NCBI GenBank assembly: GCA_029268225.1
Contig: JAJUGJ010000010.1
Location: 44,165 to 108,164 of the forward strand
Source: Burkholderiales bacterium
Lineage (GTDB): Bacteria; Pseudomonadota; Gammaproteobacteria; Burkholderiales; Burkholderiaceae_C
Length of the DNA: 64,000 nucleotides
Direction of reading: 5' to 3'
This document shows positions 40,701 to 49,676 of this stretch, in pieces. Position 1 is the first letter of the stretch, and every line of letters begins with the position of its first letter. The translations under genes were made by a program, and so were the position numbers. The notes under the pieces are model-generated. The model saw nothing but the letters and a program-made list of their open reading frames with translations, did no database searches and had not been told where the DNA came from.

Positions 40701-43700
40701 CGCCCGACGTCGAACCTCCTCTGGTGTTGGATGAGACCGTGGCCGCCGCCGACAGCACGTCGCTGGACGTTTCGGTTGACGAGGAGCAGCCGCTGAGCGT
40801 GCACATCCTCGAACCCAAGCATGTCGTGCAGTTGGAGGACGACGATCCCACGGTCTCCGGTGACCTGTACGAAACCCCGGCCAGCGATCTGGCCGACGCA
40901 TCTGAGGAACTCGCTTTGTCGGCCTCCGACGAGACCCAGGTGGAGGCGGTGTCTCTGCCAGACCTCGTGGTAGACGACCAGGCGGTGGTTGAGCCCGACA
41001 GACTCGCACTGCCGGTGTTGTCGGCAGAGTTCACCGACGATGAGCCTGTCGTGCTGGAAAGCTCTGACGCCGATGCCTTGCTGGATCTCCCGCTTGAGGC
41101 TGTGGGCGAGTCGGTTGACTTCCCCGAGTTGGCCGATCAGTCCGTGATCGAGGATGCGGCAACGGAGGTACTGGAAGTCGCTGCGTCGCCTGAACCCACA
41201 CCGGTCACAGAGACTGGCGACGAACAGTACAAGATGGTGGGCGATCTCCGCATCGGCATCCCACTGTTCAACATCTATCTCAACGAGGCTGACGAGCAGT
41301 CGCGTCGTCTGAGCACCGCGCTGAACGAGTGGGCGATCGAGATCCAGCATCCCGTGAGCGACGAGGTCATTGCCTTGGCGCACTCGTTGGCGGGCAACTC
41401 TGGCACGGTGGGCTACACCGAGCTGTCGAAGCTGGCGCGTCTGCTGGAACACGCGCTCATGCGCTCGCAGGCCCTCGGCGTGGGTGAAGTCGACGCGGCT
41501 TTCCTGTTCAATGAGGCCGCCGACGAAATTCGAGGTCTTTTGCATCAGTTCGCTGCCGGCTTCCTCAAGTCGCCAGACAGCGAACTCATGGCCCGTCTCG
41601 AAGACTATGAGCATGAAGCCTCACGTCGCTTCGAAGCGCGCAGCCTGGTTGCCGATCAGGAGCCTGCCGAATCCGAGTTGGGTGACCTGCCCTTGCTCAG
41701 CGAAGATGGGCACGAGTCGGCGCCAGACCTCGTACTGGATGCCGCCCCCGAAATCGCGGTCTCTGGTGTGGACGCCGACATCGATTTGACGGTGGTGCAG
41801 GATGTGGCGCCCTTGGGTGTCGCCGAGTTCAAGGCTTTCGACGAGCTCCCGGCACAGGCTGTCTCTGCGCCAGGTGGGGTTCGCGCGCCTGCCGTTGTCT
41901 GGGACGACGGCGAAGCCATCGACGCCGTCGACAGTGTGGACGTGGACCTGTTCCCGATCTTCGAGGAGGAGGCGCTGGAGTTGTTGCCGCAGTTGGGTGC
42001 CCAGGTGCGCGACTGGCTTGCGACGCCGGACAACCCGGCAGCTGGCACGGCTTGCATGCGCACGCTGCACACCTTCAAGGGCGGTGCACGTCTGGCGGGG
42101 GCCATGCGATTGGGTGAGCTGGCTCACCGCCTGGAAAGCGCCATCGAGCATCTGGTGGCTGCTGAGACCGTGACGCACGATGACGTGGCGCCGTTGGAAG
42201 CGCGCGTCGACCGTTTGCTGGAAGTGTTCGAGGCGCTCCGTCAGCAAGACGCACAGAGCTACGAGGCTCAGGTGGCGCATGCCGAGCAGGCCGCAGAAGC
42301 CGAGCAGCAAGCCGATCCGGTCTTGGACGGCGCTGTCGAGGTGAGCAACGATGCCATGCAGGACGCGTGGCCCTCGCCCGCCTTGGAGAGTGTCCCTGAT
42401 GCCATGGCGGACGAAGGGGCGCAGACCTCGTCTGTGGGCGCCGAGTCACCCAAGCGCGGGGTGGGGCGCGAGGCAGCCGAGTTGCAACTCACGCCCGTCG
42501 ATTGGGCCGCTTTGCAGGGCAAGGCCTGGCAGGGATCGCAGCGCGTCGTGCGCGAAGCGCAGCAAGGTGCTTCGCAGGCGGCGGTGCGGGTGCGCCCTCA
42601 GTTGCTGGACCGCCTGGTGAACCATGCGGGTGAGGTGTCCATCACGCGCACACGACTGTCGTCGCAAGTGGGGCAGATCCGCAACTCGCTCAACGACCTG
42701 ACTGACAACCTGGAGCGTCTGCGACAGCAGTTGCGTGACATCGAATTGCAGGCCGACACGCAAATGTCGACCCGCATGGAAGCTGCACGCGCCGCCAGCC
42801 AGGAATTTGATCCGCTGGAGTTCGATCGCTACACCCGCTTCCAGGAGTTGACCCGCATGATGGCCGAGTCGGTGAACGACGTGGCCACGGTGCAGCGGAC
42901 TTTGCAGCGCAGTTTAGAAACCGCTGAAGACCAGTTGGCTGTTCAGGCTCGTTTGACGCGAGACTTGCAGGACGATCTGCTGCGTACCCGCATGGTGGAG
43001 TTCGAAGGTTTGTCCGACCGCCTCTATCGTGTCGTGCGTCAGGCCGCCAAGGAAACGGGCAAGCAGGTGCGCCTCGACATCGTGGGCGGCGCCACCGAAG
43101 TGGACCGCGGGGTGCTTGAGCGCCTGACCGGCGCTTTCGAGCACCTGCTGCGCAATTGCATCTCTCACGGCATCGAGATGCCGGACGTGCGGGTTGCTGC
43201 CGGCAAGGAGCCTTCGGGCCTTGTGACGGTGGCCTTGCGCCAGGAGGGCAACGAAGTCGCCATCGAGTTCCGTGACGACGGTGCGGGCCTGAACCTCACA
43301 GGCATCCGCCAGCGCGCCGTGTCGATGGGTTTGTTGCAAGAGGGGCAGGCTGTCAGCGATGCCGAGTTGGCGCAGTTCATCTTCATGCCAGGCTTCTCGA
43401 CTTTCGACAAAGTCACCGAACTGGCCGGGCGTGGCATCGGCATGGACGTGGTCCGTTCCGAGATCAACGCCATGGGTGGGCGCATCGAAACAGCGACCAG
43501 CGCAGGACGAGGCACCAGCTTCACGCTGATCGTGCCTTTGACGACGGCGGTGACGCAAGTGGTGATGCTGCGCTGTGGCGCGCACACGGTGGCCGTGCCG
43601 ACCCACTTGATCGAGATCGTGCGGCGCGCCAAGCCGGAAGAGGTTGAGCACGCTTACCAGCAAGGCAGCTACGTCTATGGTGAGCACGCCTTGCCTTTTT

Positions 43701-44449
43701 ACTGGCTGGGTGCCTTGCTCGACTTCAGCCCGCGCAGTCATGAAGGTGGGCGAACCCTGCCTTTGGTGATCATCCGCTCGGCGCAGCAGCGTGTTGCACT
43801 GCACGTGGATGAAGTGCTGGGCAACCAGGAAGTGGTGGTCAAGAACCTGGGTGTCCAGATGTCGCGCATGCCGGGTCTGGCTGGCATGACCTTGCTGGCT
43901 TCAGGTGCGGTGTCGCTGATCTACAACCCGGTGGCGCTGGCGACCGTGTATGGCAACCATGCCCAGGCCTTGACCTCGCACGCGATGGCGGCCGACAGCG
44001 CAGCCCATGACGGCTGGCTGCAGTCTGGCGCACCGGCTGATGTCGTGGAAGAGGTGCCTGATGAGGCACTGGCACCTCTGGTGCTGGTGGTCGACGATTC
44101 GCTCACCGTGCGTCGTGTGACCCAGCGTCTGTTGGCGCGCGAAGGCTACCGTGTGACCTTGGCCAAGGATGGTCTGGAAGCCTTGGAAGCACTGGCGCAG
44201 GAGCGGCCGGCAGTGGTCTTGTCTGACATTGAAATGCCGCGCATGGATGGCTTTGACCTGGTGCGCAATATCCGTGCTGATGAGAAGATGGCAGACATGC
44301 CTGTCATCATGATCACTTCACGCATTGCGCAGAAGCACCGCGACTATGCGCAAGAGTTGGGTGTGAACCACTACCTCGGCAAGCCGTACGGTGAAGAAGA
44401 GTTGCTGGAACTGGTGGGTCGCTACGCGGCACATCCGGAATTGGCCTGA
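37790..44449 (+). CDS. pilL: PilL/ChpA hybrid CheA kinase of the Pil-Chp system
   Basis: A 2219-residue multidomain kinase. The N-terminal 600 residues resemble FimL/FimV-type helical domains with degenerate HPt-like segments. Three HPt-type His motifs follow: HTLKGSSRMVG (His773), HSLAGNSGTVG (His1198) and HTFKGGARLAG (His1427), separated by long acidic linkers rich in Asp, Val and Glu (about 870-1140 and 1280-1380). Then come a P3-like helical dimer region, the ATPase with EHLLRNCISHGIE, DDGAGLN and AGRGIGMDVVRSE, a CheW-like domain, and a C-terminal receiver with Asp2146 in VVLSDIEMPRMDG. It ends the pilGHIJL operon. P. aeruginosa ChpA has a similar but more HPt-rich architecture. Confidence 0.93.
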   Translation: MDSLQQDASLPSDDLSALAWVHEELRKSLDLAHKALHRCLKDATAVGVSDMDALDPAVLRTARQQIHQGVGALELAGLPAGATVLRASEAVVQKLVSRPQLIDEDVVREIERASFALLDYIARRLAGKSVSAMAMFPQYEALVARAGGGMARPTDLWNQDWPTLSLEAPLAPPEGVTPRAPDAATVEDFEMGILKLMRRNQPDDAVALADLCASLASDASQRHASRESATWMLASGFLEALAGKYVPLSVHAKRVLSSLLSQLRVLTKGQDVPSDRLASELLFFCAQAGDVPATERSVLARVRRTFGLARHQPVNLSASSLGRFDPAWVTQALKRVAGAKDGWSAVAGGELLRLGGLNEQFALVCDSLRRLFTQGDVLASALAEAAQQTVAKASAPEPSLAMEVATSLLYMEASLEDGEFDQPEQQPRLQRLAERIQAVGQGQPAQPLEVWMEDLYRRVSDRHTIGSVVQELRTTLTDAEKHIDQFFRDPQDRTPLASVPTILQSMRGVLAVLGLDLAAQASVRMRDDVDHLLLESTDLDDAAQRGVFDRLATNLGALGFLIDMMGVQPQLAKSLFKFDSETGVLSPLMGREKKSLPQTDDPVEAVAQHVQQVQQEEALAVADEVVQSLERSDVPLSEVSDQLNRLAETRHVQEQRELADNLAAAQAALATAQTSDDEASVAAAREQLAHVLSDLTRAEEPEPEEKPVAPAPLLAPTVAAAPAETGLEEDDEMREIFLEEAREVIETAQASLAHLAQQPGDLESLTSVRRAFHTLKGSSRMVGLTQYGEAAWACEQLYNAWLATQEPASPDLLGVSNEVLTHFSAWTDAIAEGQASDWRHEPVTAVAEALRLHGQRLSLDEARTPAATPEQEPALALDLPVQSDEVVLPDVVVAEVSPPAVEAIDSFELDLSADDLGVAETAAVLDLTTQGDEVEVRDEVAPDDSDAAGASDVALPVVNIADFGIELDLSAPDVEPPLVLDETVAAADSTSLDVSVDEEQPLSVHILEPKHVVQLEDDDPTVSGDLYETPASDLADASEELALSASDETQVEAVSLPDLVVDDQAVVEPDRLALPVLSAEFTDDEPVVLESSDADALLDLPLEAVGESVDFPELADQSVIEDAATEVLEVAASPEPTPVTETGDEQYKMVGDLRIGIPLFNIYLNEADEQSRRLSTALNEWAIEIQHPVSDEVIALAHSLAGNSGTVGYTELSKLARLLEHALMRSQALGVGEVDAAFLFNEAADEIRGLLHQFAAGFLKSPDSELMARLEDYEHEASRRFEARSLVADQEPAESELGDLPLLSEDGHESAPDLVLDAAPEIAVSGVDADIDLTVVQDVAPLGVAEFKAFDELPAQAVSAPGGVRAPAVVWDDGEAIDAVDSVDVDLFPIFEEEALELLPQLGAQVRDWLATPDNPAAGTACMRTLHTFKGGARLAGAMRLGELAHRLESAIEHLVAAETVTHDDVAPLEARVDRLLEVFEALRQQDAQSYEAQVAHAEQAAEAEQQADPVLDGAVEVSNDAMQDAWPSPALESVPDAMADEGAQTSSVGAESPKRGVGREAAELQLTPVDWAALQGKAWQGSQRVVREAQQGASQAAVRVRPQLLDRLVNHAGEVSITRTRLSSQVGQIRNSLNDLTDNLERLRQQLRDIELQADTQMSTRMEAARAASQEFDPLEFDRYTRFQELTRMMAESVNDVATVQRTLQRSLETAEDQLAVQARLTRDLQDDLLRTRMVEFEGLSDRLYRVVRQAAKETGKQVRLDIVGGATEVDRGVLERLTGAFEHLLRNCISHGIEMPDVRVAAGKEPSGLVTVALRQEGNEVAIEFRDDGAGLNLTGIRQRAVSMGLLQEGQAVSDAELAQFIFMPGFSTFDKVTELAGRGIGMDVVRSEINAMGGRIETATSAGRGTSFTLIVPLTTAVTQVVMLRCGAHTVAVPTHLIEIVRRAKPEEVEHAYQQGSYVYGEHALPFYWLGALLDFSPRSHEGGRTLPLVIIRSAQQRVALHVDEVLGNQEVVVKNLGVQMSRMPGLAGMTLLASGAVSLIYNPVALATVYGNHAQALTSHAMAADSAAHDGWLQSGAPADVVEEVPDEALAPLVLVVDDSLTVRRVTQRLLAREGYRVTLAKDGLEALEALAQERPAVVLSDIEMPRMDGFDLVRNIRADEKMADMPVIMITSRIAQKHRDYAQELGVNHYLGKPYGEEELLELVGRYAAHPELA

Positions 44450-44475
44450 GCACGCTGTCACATTGTCCCCACCGC

Positions 44476-45558
44476 ATGGAATCTCACATCGAAGCCCCTG
44501 CCCAGGTAGATGACCACATCTCCCACCTCGCTGCGCTCACGGCCCAGCGAGATCGGGACATGCTGGATGTGTCCCTGGCACAAGGGGTGTTGGAACTGTT
44601 GCCAGCGGCCAGCGTAGGGGTATACCGTCTGGTGGGGCCAGACGAGGACTCTCAGCGTTGGCTGTGCTGCGGCTTGGCACGACGCGGTGAATTGACGGTC
44701 AGTGATCCGCCGTGGGTGGATCTGGATTCATTGCCATCCGTCACAGCCTACCCCTTGCGACAGTTGGTGCTGGACTCCCGTTTGCTGGAGCAAGCGGAGC
44801 TCCCCACGGCCAGCCTCATTGACCCGACACAGCGTTTTGTCACGGTCCTGCCTTTGATGGTCGAGTTGGGGTTGCCTGGTGTGCTGGAGGTGATGTCGGA
44901 CAAGCCTTTGGCCATGGAGGCCCTCAAGCCCATCCAGACCTTGCTGAAGGTGTTTGCCAACTTCCAGAACCTGTTGGAGTCGAGTCAGCGCGATTCGCTC
45001 ACAGGACTGCTGAACCGGCAGACGTTCGATGCCACCTTCCTCAAGGCGTCGATGCCGACACAGCACGATCCGGGCATTTCCATCGAGCGGCGGACCTCGC
45101 CTGCCACCGGCTATTGGCTGGGTGTGGTGGACATCGACCTTTTCAAGCTGGTCAATGACCGGTTTGGCCACTTGATTGGCGACGAGGTGCTGGTGTTGGT
45201 GGCGCGCATCATGCGCCAATCGTTCCGACACTACGATCGCCTCTACCGCTTTGGTGGCGAAGAGTTTGTGGTGTTGCTGCGCGGCGGTACGGAAGAAGAT
45301 GCCATGCAGGCGTTTGAGCGTTTCCGGCGCAATGTGGAAACCTATGTCTTTCCGCAGGTCAACAAGGTCACCATCAGTCTCGGTTTCACCGAGGTGATGC
45401 ACAACGACACGCCCAGTGTGGCGTTCTCGCGGGCCGATCAAGGGGTGTACCAAGCCAAGCACCAGGGGCGTAATCAGGTCTTGTGTTACGAGGCTCTGGT
45501 GCGCGATGGCGTGCTCAAAACCGAGACCGCCCACGTGGGCGATGTCGAGTTGTTCTGA
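44476..45558 (+). CDS. Diguanylate cyclase (GGDEF) with ELF C-terminal tail, downstream of pilL
   Basis: A soluble 360-residue protein starting at ATG 44476, 26 bases after pilL. The N-terminal 160 residues look GAF-like with no membrane helix. The GGDEF domain shows the substrate-metal segment VVDIDLFKLVNDRFGH, the active site RFGGEEF and, exactly five residues before it, the inhibitory I-site RHYD. It should therefore make c-di-GMP with product feedback. The C-terminus ends AHVGDVELF, matching the tail of three predicted CheY-P phosphatases in this window. Position suggests control by the Pil-Chp pathway; this is inference. Confidence 0.9.
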   Translation: MESHIEAPAQVDDHISHLAALTAQRDRDMLDVSLAQGVLELLPAASVGVYRLVGPDEDSQRWLCCGLARRGELTVSDPPWVDLDSLPSVTAYPLRQLVLDSRLLEQAELPTASLIDPTQRFVTVLPLMVELGLPGVLEVMSDKPLAMEALKPIQTLLKVFANFQNLLESSQRDSLTGLLNRQTFDATFLKASMPTQHDPGISIERRTSPATGYWLGVVDIDLFKLVNDRFGHLIGDEVLVLVARIMRQSFRHYDRLYRFGGEEFVVLLRGGTEEDAMQAFERFRRNVETYVFPQVNKVTISLGFTEVMHNDTPSVAFSRADQGVYQAKHQGRNQVLCYEALVRDGVLKTETAHVGDVELF

Positions 45559-45567
45559 TGGCCGGTA

Positions 45568-47112
45568 TCAGCCAGCACGCTTCGGGCTGCGTGTCCGGGG
45601 TGCTGCGCTGTCCTTGACCTTGTTCTCGCTCACCACCCCATAACGCGCCAAGGTTTCGGTGCGGGCCTCATCGTGCTGCACGATGGGCTGCGGGTAGTCG
45701 CGGCCCAGCACCACGTCGTCGGAGCTGGCCAGATCGGCAGGGCGGGCCAGCCAGGGGGCGTGCAGGGCCTTGTCGGGCAGGGTGGCCAGTTCGGGCACGT
45801 AGCGGCGGATGAACTTACCCTGGGGGTCGAACTTTTCGCTCTGGGTGATGGGGTTGAAGATGCGGAACCAGGGTTGGGCGTCACAGCCTGTCGAGGCGGC
45901 CCATTGCCAGCCGCCGTTGTTGGCGGCGAGGTCAAAGTCCAGGAGCTTCTCGGCGAAATAGGCTTCACCGCGCCGCCAGTCGATCCCCAGGTCCTTGATC
46001 AGGAAGCTGGCGGTCACCATGCGCAGGCGGTTGTGCATGTAGCCCGTCTGATTGAGCTGGCGCATGGCCGCGTCCACCAGCGGGTAGCCGGTGCGACCCT
46101 CGCACCAGGCCTGAAAGTGGGCGTTGGCCTTGGCGCCATGGGCCCATTTGATGCGGTCGTACTCACGCTTGTAGGCGCCGCCCACCACGTGAGGGTGGTG
46201 AAACAGGATCTGGTGATAAAAGTCGCGCCAGATCAGCTCTGACAGCCAAACCTGCGCCCCGGCGGAGCCCGCTTGGGCACGCTGCCACGCCAGATCGACC
46301 AGATGGCGGATCGAAACGGTGCCGAAACGCAGGTGGGTGGACAGGTAGCTCGGGCCCTTGAGGCCTGGGAAGTCCCGTGTGCTGTCGTAGCGATCGATGC
46401 GGTGCAGGAAGTCGTCCAGCAGGGCCTGCGCCCCGGACATGCCCGGCGCCACCTTCAGCGTCCCGACCTCTTCGAAGCCGATGTCGGCCAGCGTGGGGAT
46501 GTGGTCGGCGCCCATGCCGTCCACCGCAGGAGGCACCGGCGCAAGGTGCGCGGCGTAGGGCGTGATGGGGTAGGGCTTGACGTAGAAAGGCTCCAGCTTC
46601 TTGAGCCAGGCGTTCTTGTAGGGGGTGAACACACCGTACGGGGTGTCGTTGCCGGTGAGCACCTCGTTGCGCTCGAAAATCACGTGGTCTTTGACGGTGT
46701 AGAGCGCCACGCCCAGGTTGCTGAGGCGGCCGCGCACCTGCGCGTCGCGGTCCTGCGCGTCTGGCTCGTCGTCGTGGCTGGCGTACACCGACTGCACGCC
46801 CAGCTCGCCCGCAAGTTGCGGGATCACGGAGCGGGCCGAGCCGTAGCGCACGATCAAACCCACACGCTCGGGATGAGGCACGCCAGCGTTCAGGGCCAGT
46901 TCGCGCAGGCCTTGGTCCAGCTCGACCAGGCTGTCGCGGATGAAGGCGACACGGCGATCTTGGCGGGGCAGGGGCTCGAGGATGTCGCTGTCGAAGACAA
47001 AGGCGCACCACACGCGTCGATGCTGTTTCAAGGCGTGAAACAGGGCAGCATGGTCCGTACAACGCAGATCGCGGCGGAACCACACCAGGGCCGAGGCATT
47101 CGATTCGCTCAT
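45568..47112 (-). CDS. phrB: Deoxyribodipyrimidine photolyase
   Basis: A light-dependent repair enzyme for cyclobutane pyrimidine dimers (class I CPD photolyase). The N-terminal antenna domain starts with ALVWFRRDLRCTDHAALFHAL. The FAD domain shows TGYPLVDAAMRQL, HNRLRMVTASFLIKDL and ANNGGWQWAASTGCDAQPWF, including the Trp chain and Asn-Asn pair typical of photolyases. The length of 514 residues is slightly above E. coli PhrB (472). It is convergent with the diguanylate cyclase gene with only 9 bases between the stops. Confidence 0.95.
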   Translation of the reverse strand: MSESNASALVWFRRDLRCTDHAALFHALKQHRRVWCAFVFDSDILEPLPRQDRRVAFIRDSLVELDQGLRELALNAGVPHPERVGLIVRYGSARSVIPQLAGELGVQSVYASHDDEPDAQDRDAQVRGRLSNLGVALYTVKDHVIFERNEVLTGNDTPYGVFTPYKNAWLKKLEPFYVKPYPITPYAAHLAPVPPAVDGMGADHIPTLADIGFEEVGTLKVAPGMSGAQALLDDFLHRIDRYDSTRDFPGLKGPSYLSTHLRFGTVSIRHLVDLAWQRAQAGSAGAQVWLSELIWRDFYHQILFHHPHVVGGAYKREYDRIKWAHGAKANAHFQAWCEGRTGYPLVDAAMRQLNQTGYMHNRLRMVTASFLIKDLGIDWRRGEAYFAEKLLDFDLAANNGGWQWAASTGCDAQPWFRIFNPITQSEKFDPQGKFIRRYVPELATLPDKALHAPWLARPADLASSDDVVLGRDYPQPIVQHDEARTETLARYGVVSENKVKDSAAPRTRSPKRAG

Positions 47113-47157
47113 GGTCGTCTAATTCACAGATAGTCGGTACGGATCAGCGTGGGCGTC

Positions 47158-47163
47158 TAAAAT
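47158..47163 (+). promoter_or_regulatory. -10 element (TAAAAT) placed for leaderless yqgE transcript
   Basis: TAAAAT lies exactly 6 bases before the yqgE ATG, in the 57-base gap between divergent phrB and yqgE. Transcription would begin at the start codon, and no ribosome site is visible. Confidence 0.45.
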
Positions 47164-47169
47164 CGGCGC

Positions 47170-47757
47170 ATGTCCCCAAGCGCATCTTCCCCCATCAACC
47201 TGACCAATCAGTTTCTCATCGCCATGCCCGGCATGGTGGACGGCAATTTTGCCGGCACTGTGGTCTACATGTGCGAGCACAACGACAAGGGGGCACTGGG
47301 ACTGGTCATCAATCGACCGATTGACATCAATTTGAAGCACCTTTTCGAGAAGGTGGACCTGCCGCTGGAGCGCAGCGACCTGGCCGAGCGCCCGGTCTAC
47401 CTGGGCGGTCCCGTGCAGACCGAGCGTGGCTTTGTGCTGCACGAACGTCTGGACGACGAGGGCGGGCACTACAACTCCACCTTGAAGATTGAGGGGGGCT
47501 TGGAGATGACGACCTCGCGCGATGTGCTGGAAGCCCTGTCCAACGGCGCCGGTCCGCGCAAGGTGTTCATCACGCTGGGCTACTCCGGCTGGACCGCCGG
47601 GCAGCTCGAAGAGGAAATCTCGCGCAATGGCTGGTTGAACGTCGACGCCGATCCGCAGATCATTTTCGACACCCCGGTGGAGCAGCGCTACGACAAGGCC
47701 CTGTCACTGCTGGGCATCGATCGCAGCTTCCTGATGGGTGAGGCTGGTCACGCATGA
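47170..47757 (+). CDS. YqgE/AlgH-family protein (DUF179)
   Basis: A conserved 195-residue cytoplasmic protein of the UPF0301/YqgE/AlgH family, of unclear biochemical function (AlgH has been linked to alginate regulation). The N-terminal LTNQFLIAMPGM and the central GALGLVINRP signatures are clear, followed by VYLGGPVQTERGFVLH and the ALGYSGW-type segment ITLGYSGWTAGQLE. It overlaps ruvX by 4 bases and heads the ruvX-pyrR-pyrB group, an order also known in pseudomonads. Confidence 0.95.
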   Translation: MSPSASSPINLTNQFLIAMPGMVDGNFAGTVVYMCEHNDKGALGLVINRPIDINLKHLFEKVDLPLERSDLAERPVYLGGPVQTERGFVLHERLDDEGGHYNSTLKIEGGLEMTTSRDVLEALSNGAGPRKVFITLGYSGWTAGQLEEEISRNGWLNVDADPQIIFDTPVEQRYDKALSLLGIDRSFLMGEAGHA

Positions 47758-48182
47758 GCGTCCAGCCTATCTCGGCGATCCGGCATTTCCTCGCCTTTGA
47801 CTACGGCCTCAAGCGCGTGGGTGTGGCCACGGGCAACAGCCTGACCCGCCAGGCCCAGCCGTTGCGCACCATCGCGGCCGAGGGGGCAGAGCGCTTTGCC
47901 CAGATCGGCAAGCTGATCGACGAGTGGCGCCCCGACGCGCTGGTCATTGGCGTGCCCTTTCACCCCGATGGGGCCGAACACGAAAACACCCAGCGTGCCC
48001 GCAAGTTCGGCGGCCAGTTGCGCGGGCGGTTTCACCTGCCGGTGCACGAGGTGGACGAGCGCTACTCCACAACCGAAGCCCAGGGCTTTGGCGCCCAGGA
48101 TCTGGACGCTGCCTCGGCTGCCATCTTGCTGCAACAGTACTTCAACGATCATCCTGGGGATGACATCCGGAAAGAGGCCTGA
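47754..48182 (+). CDS. ruvX: Putative pre-16S rRNA nuclease / Holliday junction resolvase-like YqgF (RuvX)
   Basis: An RNase H-fold nuclease of 142 residues. The motif FLAFDYGLKRVGVATGN carries the first catalytic Asp. ALVIGVPFHPDG and VDERYSTTEAQ complete the fold and active site. It starts within the yqgE stop (ATGA) and is followed directly by pyrR. YqgF family members process the 16S rRNA 5' end or resolve junctions; both names are in use. Confidence 0.95.
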   Translation: MSVQPISAIRHFLAFDYGLKRVGVATGNSLTRQAQPLRTIAAEGAERFAQIGKLIDEWRPDALVIGVPFHPDGAEHENTQRARKFGGQLRGRFHLPVHEVDERYSTTEAQGFGAQDLDAASAAILLQQYFNDHPGDDIRKEA

Positions 48183-48695
48183 GTGAGCACTTCACCCCAT
48201 ACCCTGCACCTCGACGCCGAGGCCCTGTATGCGAACTTGCTGCAAGGCGTGCGCCGCATCGTGACCCCCGAAACCGTGCTGGTCGGTGTCTGGTCGGGCG
48301 GTGCCTGGCTGGCCGAGCGCCTCAATGCCGACCTGGGTCTGAAGACCCCGCATGGCGTGATCTCGTCGGCGCTGCACCGCGACGACTTCGGCTCGCGCGG
48401 CATGGTCTCGTCCAAGGACGCCACGCACCTGCCGTTCGAGGTGGAGGGCGCCCACATCCTGCTGATCGACGACGTGATTTACACCGGTCGCACCACCCGC
48501 GCGGTGCTCAACGAGTTGTTCGATTTTGGCCGTCCGGCCAGTGTCACGCTGGCCGTGCTGGTGGACCGTGGCGGACGCCAACTGCCTTTCGAGCCGGCCC
48601 TGTCGGCTGCCCGTATCACCTTGCCGTCTGAAGAGCGTGTGGCACTGGTCCGCGCCGACGACGGCCGCTTCCAATTCCATTTCGAGAGGGTTTGA
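48183..48695 (+). CDS. pyrR: PyrR-type uracil phosphoribosyltransferase / regulator
   Basis: A 170-residue type I phosphoribosyltransferase. It begins with GTG at 48183, directly after the ruvX stop. The PRPP loop is [17 protein letters not shown], the diagnostic acid-pair motif near residue 101, and DRGGRQLP is a PyrR hallmark. In Gram-positives PyrR is an mRNA-binding attenuator; in pseudomonads its homologue sits in the same pyrRBC' order. I see no attenuator upstream in this window. Its stop overlaps the pyrB start. Confidence 0.93.
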   Translation: MSTSPHTLHLDAEALYANLLQGVRRIVTPETVLVGVWSGGAWLAERLNADLGLKTPHGVISSALHRDDFGSRGMVSSKDATHLPFEVEGAHILLIDDVIYTGRTTRAVLNELFDFGRPASVTLAVLVDRGGRQLPFEPALSAARITLPSEERVALVRADDGRFQFHFERV

Positions 48696-49669
48696 TGACC
48701 GCCATCCGGAAACCCCAGCGCAACCCGCAGCTCAACGGCCACGGGGAGCTGATCCACCTGCTGTCTACCGAAGGACTGCCCAAAGCCATCATCCACCAGA
48801 TCCTGGACACGGCCGAGCAGTTCCTGAGCGTCAACGACCGCGAAGTGAAGAAGGTGCCCTTGCTGCGCGGCAAGAGCGTGTTCAACCTGTTCTTCGAGAA
48901 CAGCACCCGCACCCGCACCACCTTCGAGATCGCGGCCAAGCGCCTGAGCGCCGACGTGATCAACCTCGACATCGCGCGCTCGTCGGCGTCCAAGGGCGAA
49001 AGCCTGCTCGACACCATCGCCAACCTGTCGGCCATGAGCGCCGACATGTTCGTGGTGCGCCACTCCGAGTCGGGCGCCCCCTACCTGATCGCCCAGCACG
49101 TGGCGCCGCATGTGCACGTGGTCAACGCCGGTGACGGCCGCCACGCGCACCCGACGCAGGCGTTGCTGGACATGTACACGATCCGGCACTACAAGAAAGA
49201 CTTCACCAATCTGACCGTGGCCATCGTGGGGGACATCGTGCACTCGCGCGTGGCCCGCTCCAACATCCACGCGCTGACCACGTTGGGCGTGCCCGAAGTG
49301 CGCGTGGTGGGCCCCCGCACCCTGGTGCCGGGCGACCTGCGTGAGATGGGCGTCCGCGTGTGCCATGACATGGCCGAAGGCATCAAGGATGCCGACGTGA
49401 TCATCATGCTGCGCCTGCAAAACGAGCGCATGAACGGCGGCATGTTGCCCAGCGCGGGCGAGTTCTTCAAGGAGTTCGGCCTGACCGAGGCCAAGCTGGC
49501 GCTGGCCAAGCCCGACGCCATCGTCATGCACCCCGGCCCCATCAACCGCGGTGTGGAAATCGACTCCGCGGTGGCCGACGGCAAGCAAAGCGTCATCCTG
49601 CCCCAGGTCACGTTCGGCATCGCCGTGCGCATGGCCGTGATGTCCATCCTGGCTGGTAACGAGGCCTGA
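48695..49669 (+). CDS. pyrB: Aspartate carbamoyltransferase catalytic chain
   Basis: PyrB condenses carbamoyl phosphate and aspartate in pyrimidine synthesis. I chose ATG 48695, overlapping the pyrR stop. The carbamoyl-phosphate loop [23 protein letters not shown], and [13 protein letters not shown] are present. The length is 324 residues. No pyrI regulatory chain is adjacent. Instead the next gene is an inactive dihydroorotase-like protein, as in the Pseudomonas-type ATCase complex. Confidence 0.97.
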   Translation: MTAIRKPQRNPQLNGHGELIHLLSTEGLPKAIIHQILDTAEQFLSVNDREVKKVPLLRGKSVFNLFFENSTRTRTTFEIAAKRLSADVINLDIARSSASKGESLLDTIANLSAMSADMFVVRHSESGAPYLIAQHVAPHVHVVNAGDGRHAHPTQALLDMYTIRHYKKDFTNLTVAIVGDIVHSRVARSNIHALTTLGVPEVRVVGPRTLVPGDLREMGVRVCHDMAEGIKDADVIIMLRLQNERMNGGMLPSAGEFFKEFGLTEAKLALAKPDAIVMHPGPINRGVEIDSAVADGKQSVILPQVTFGIAVRMAVMSILAGNEA

Positions 49670-49676
49670 TCCCATC

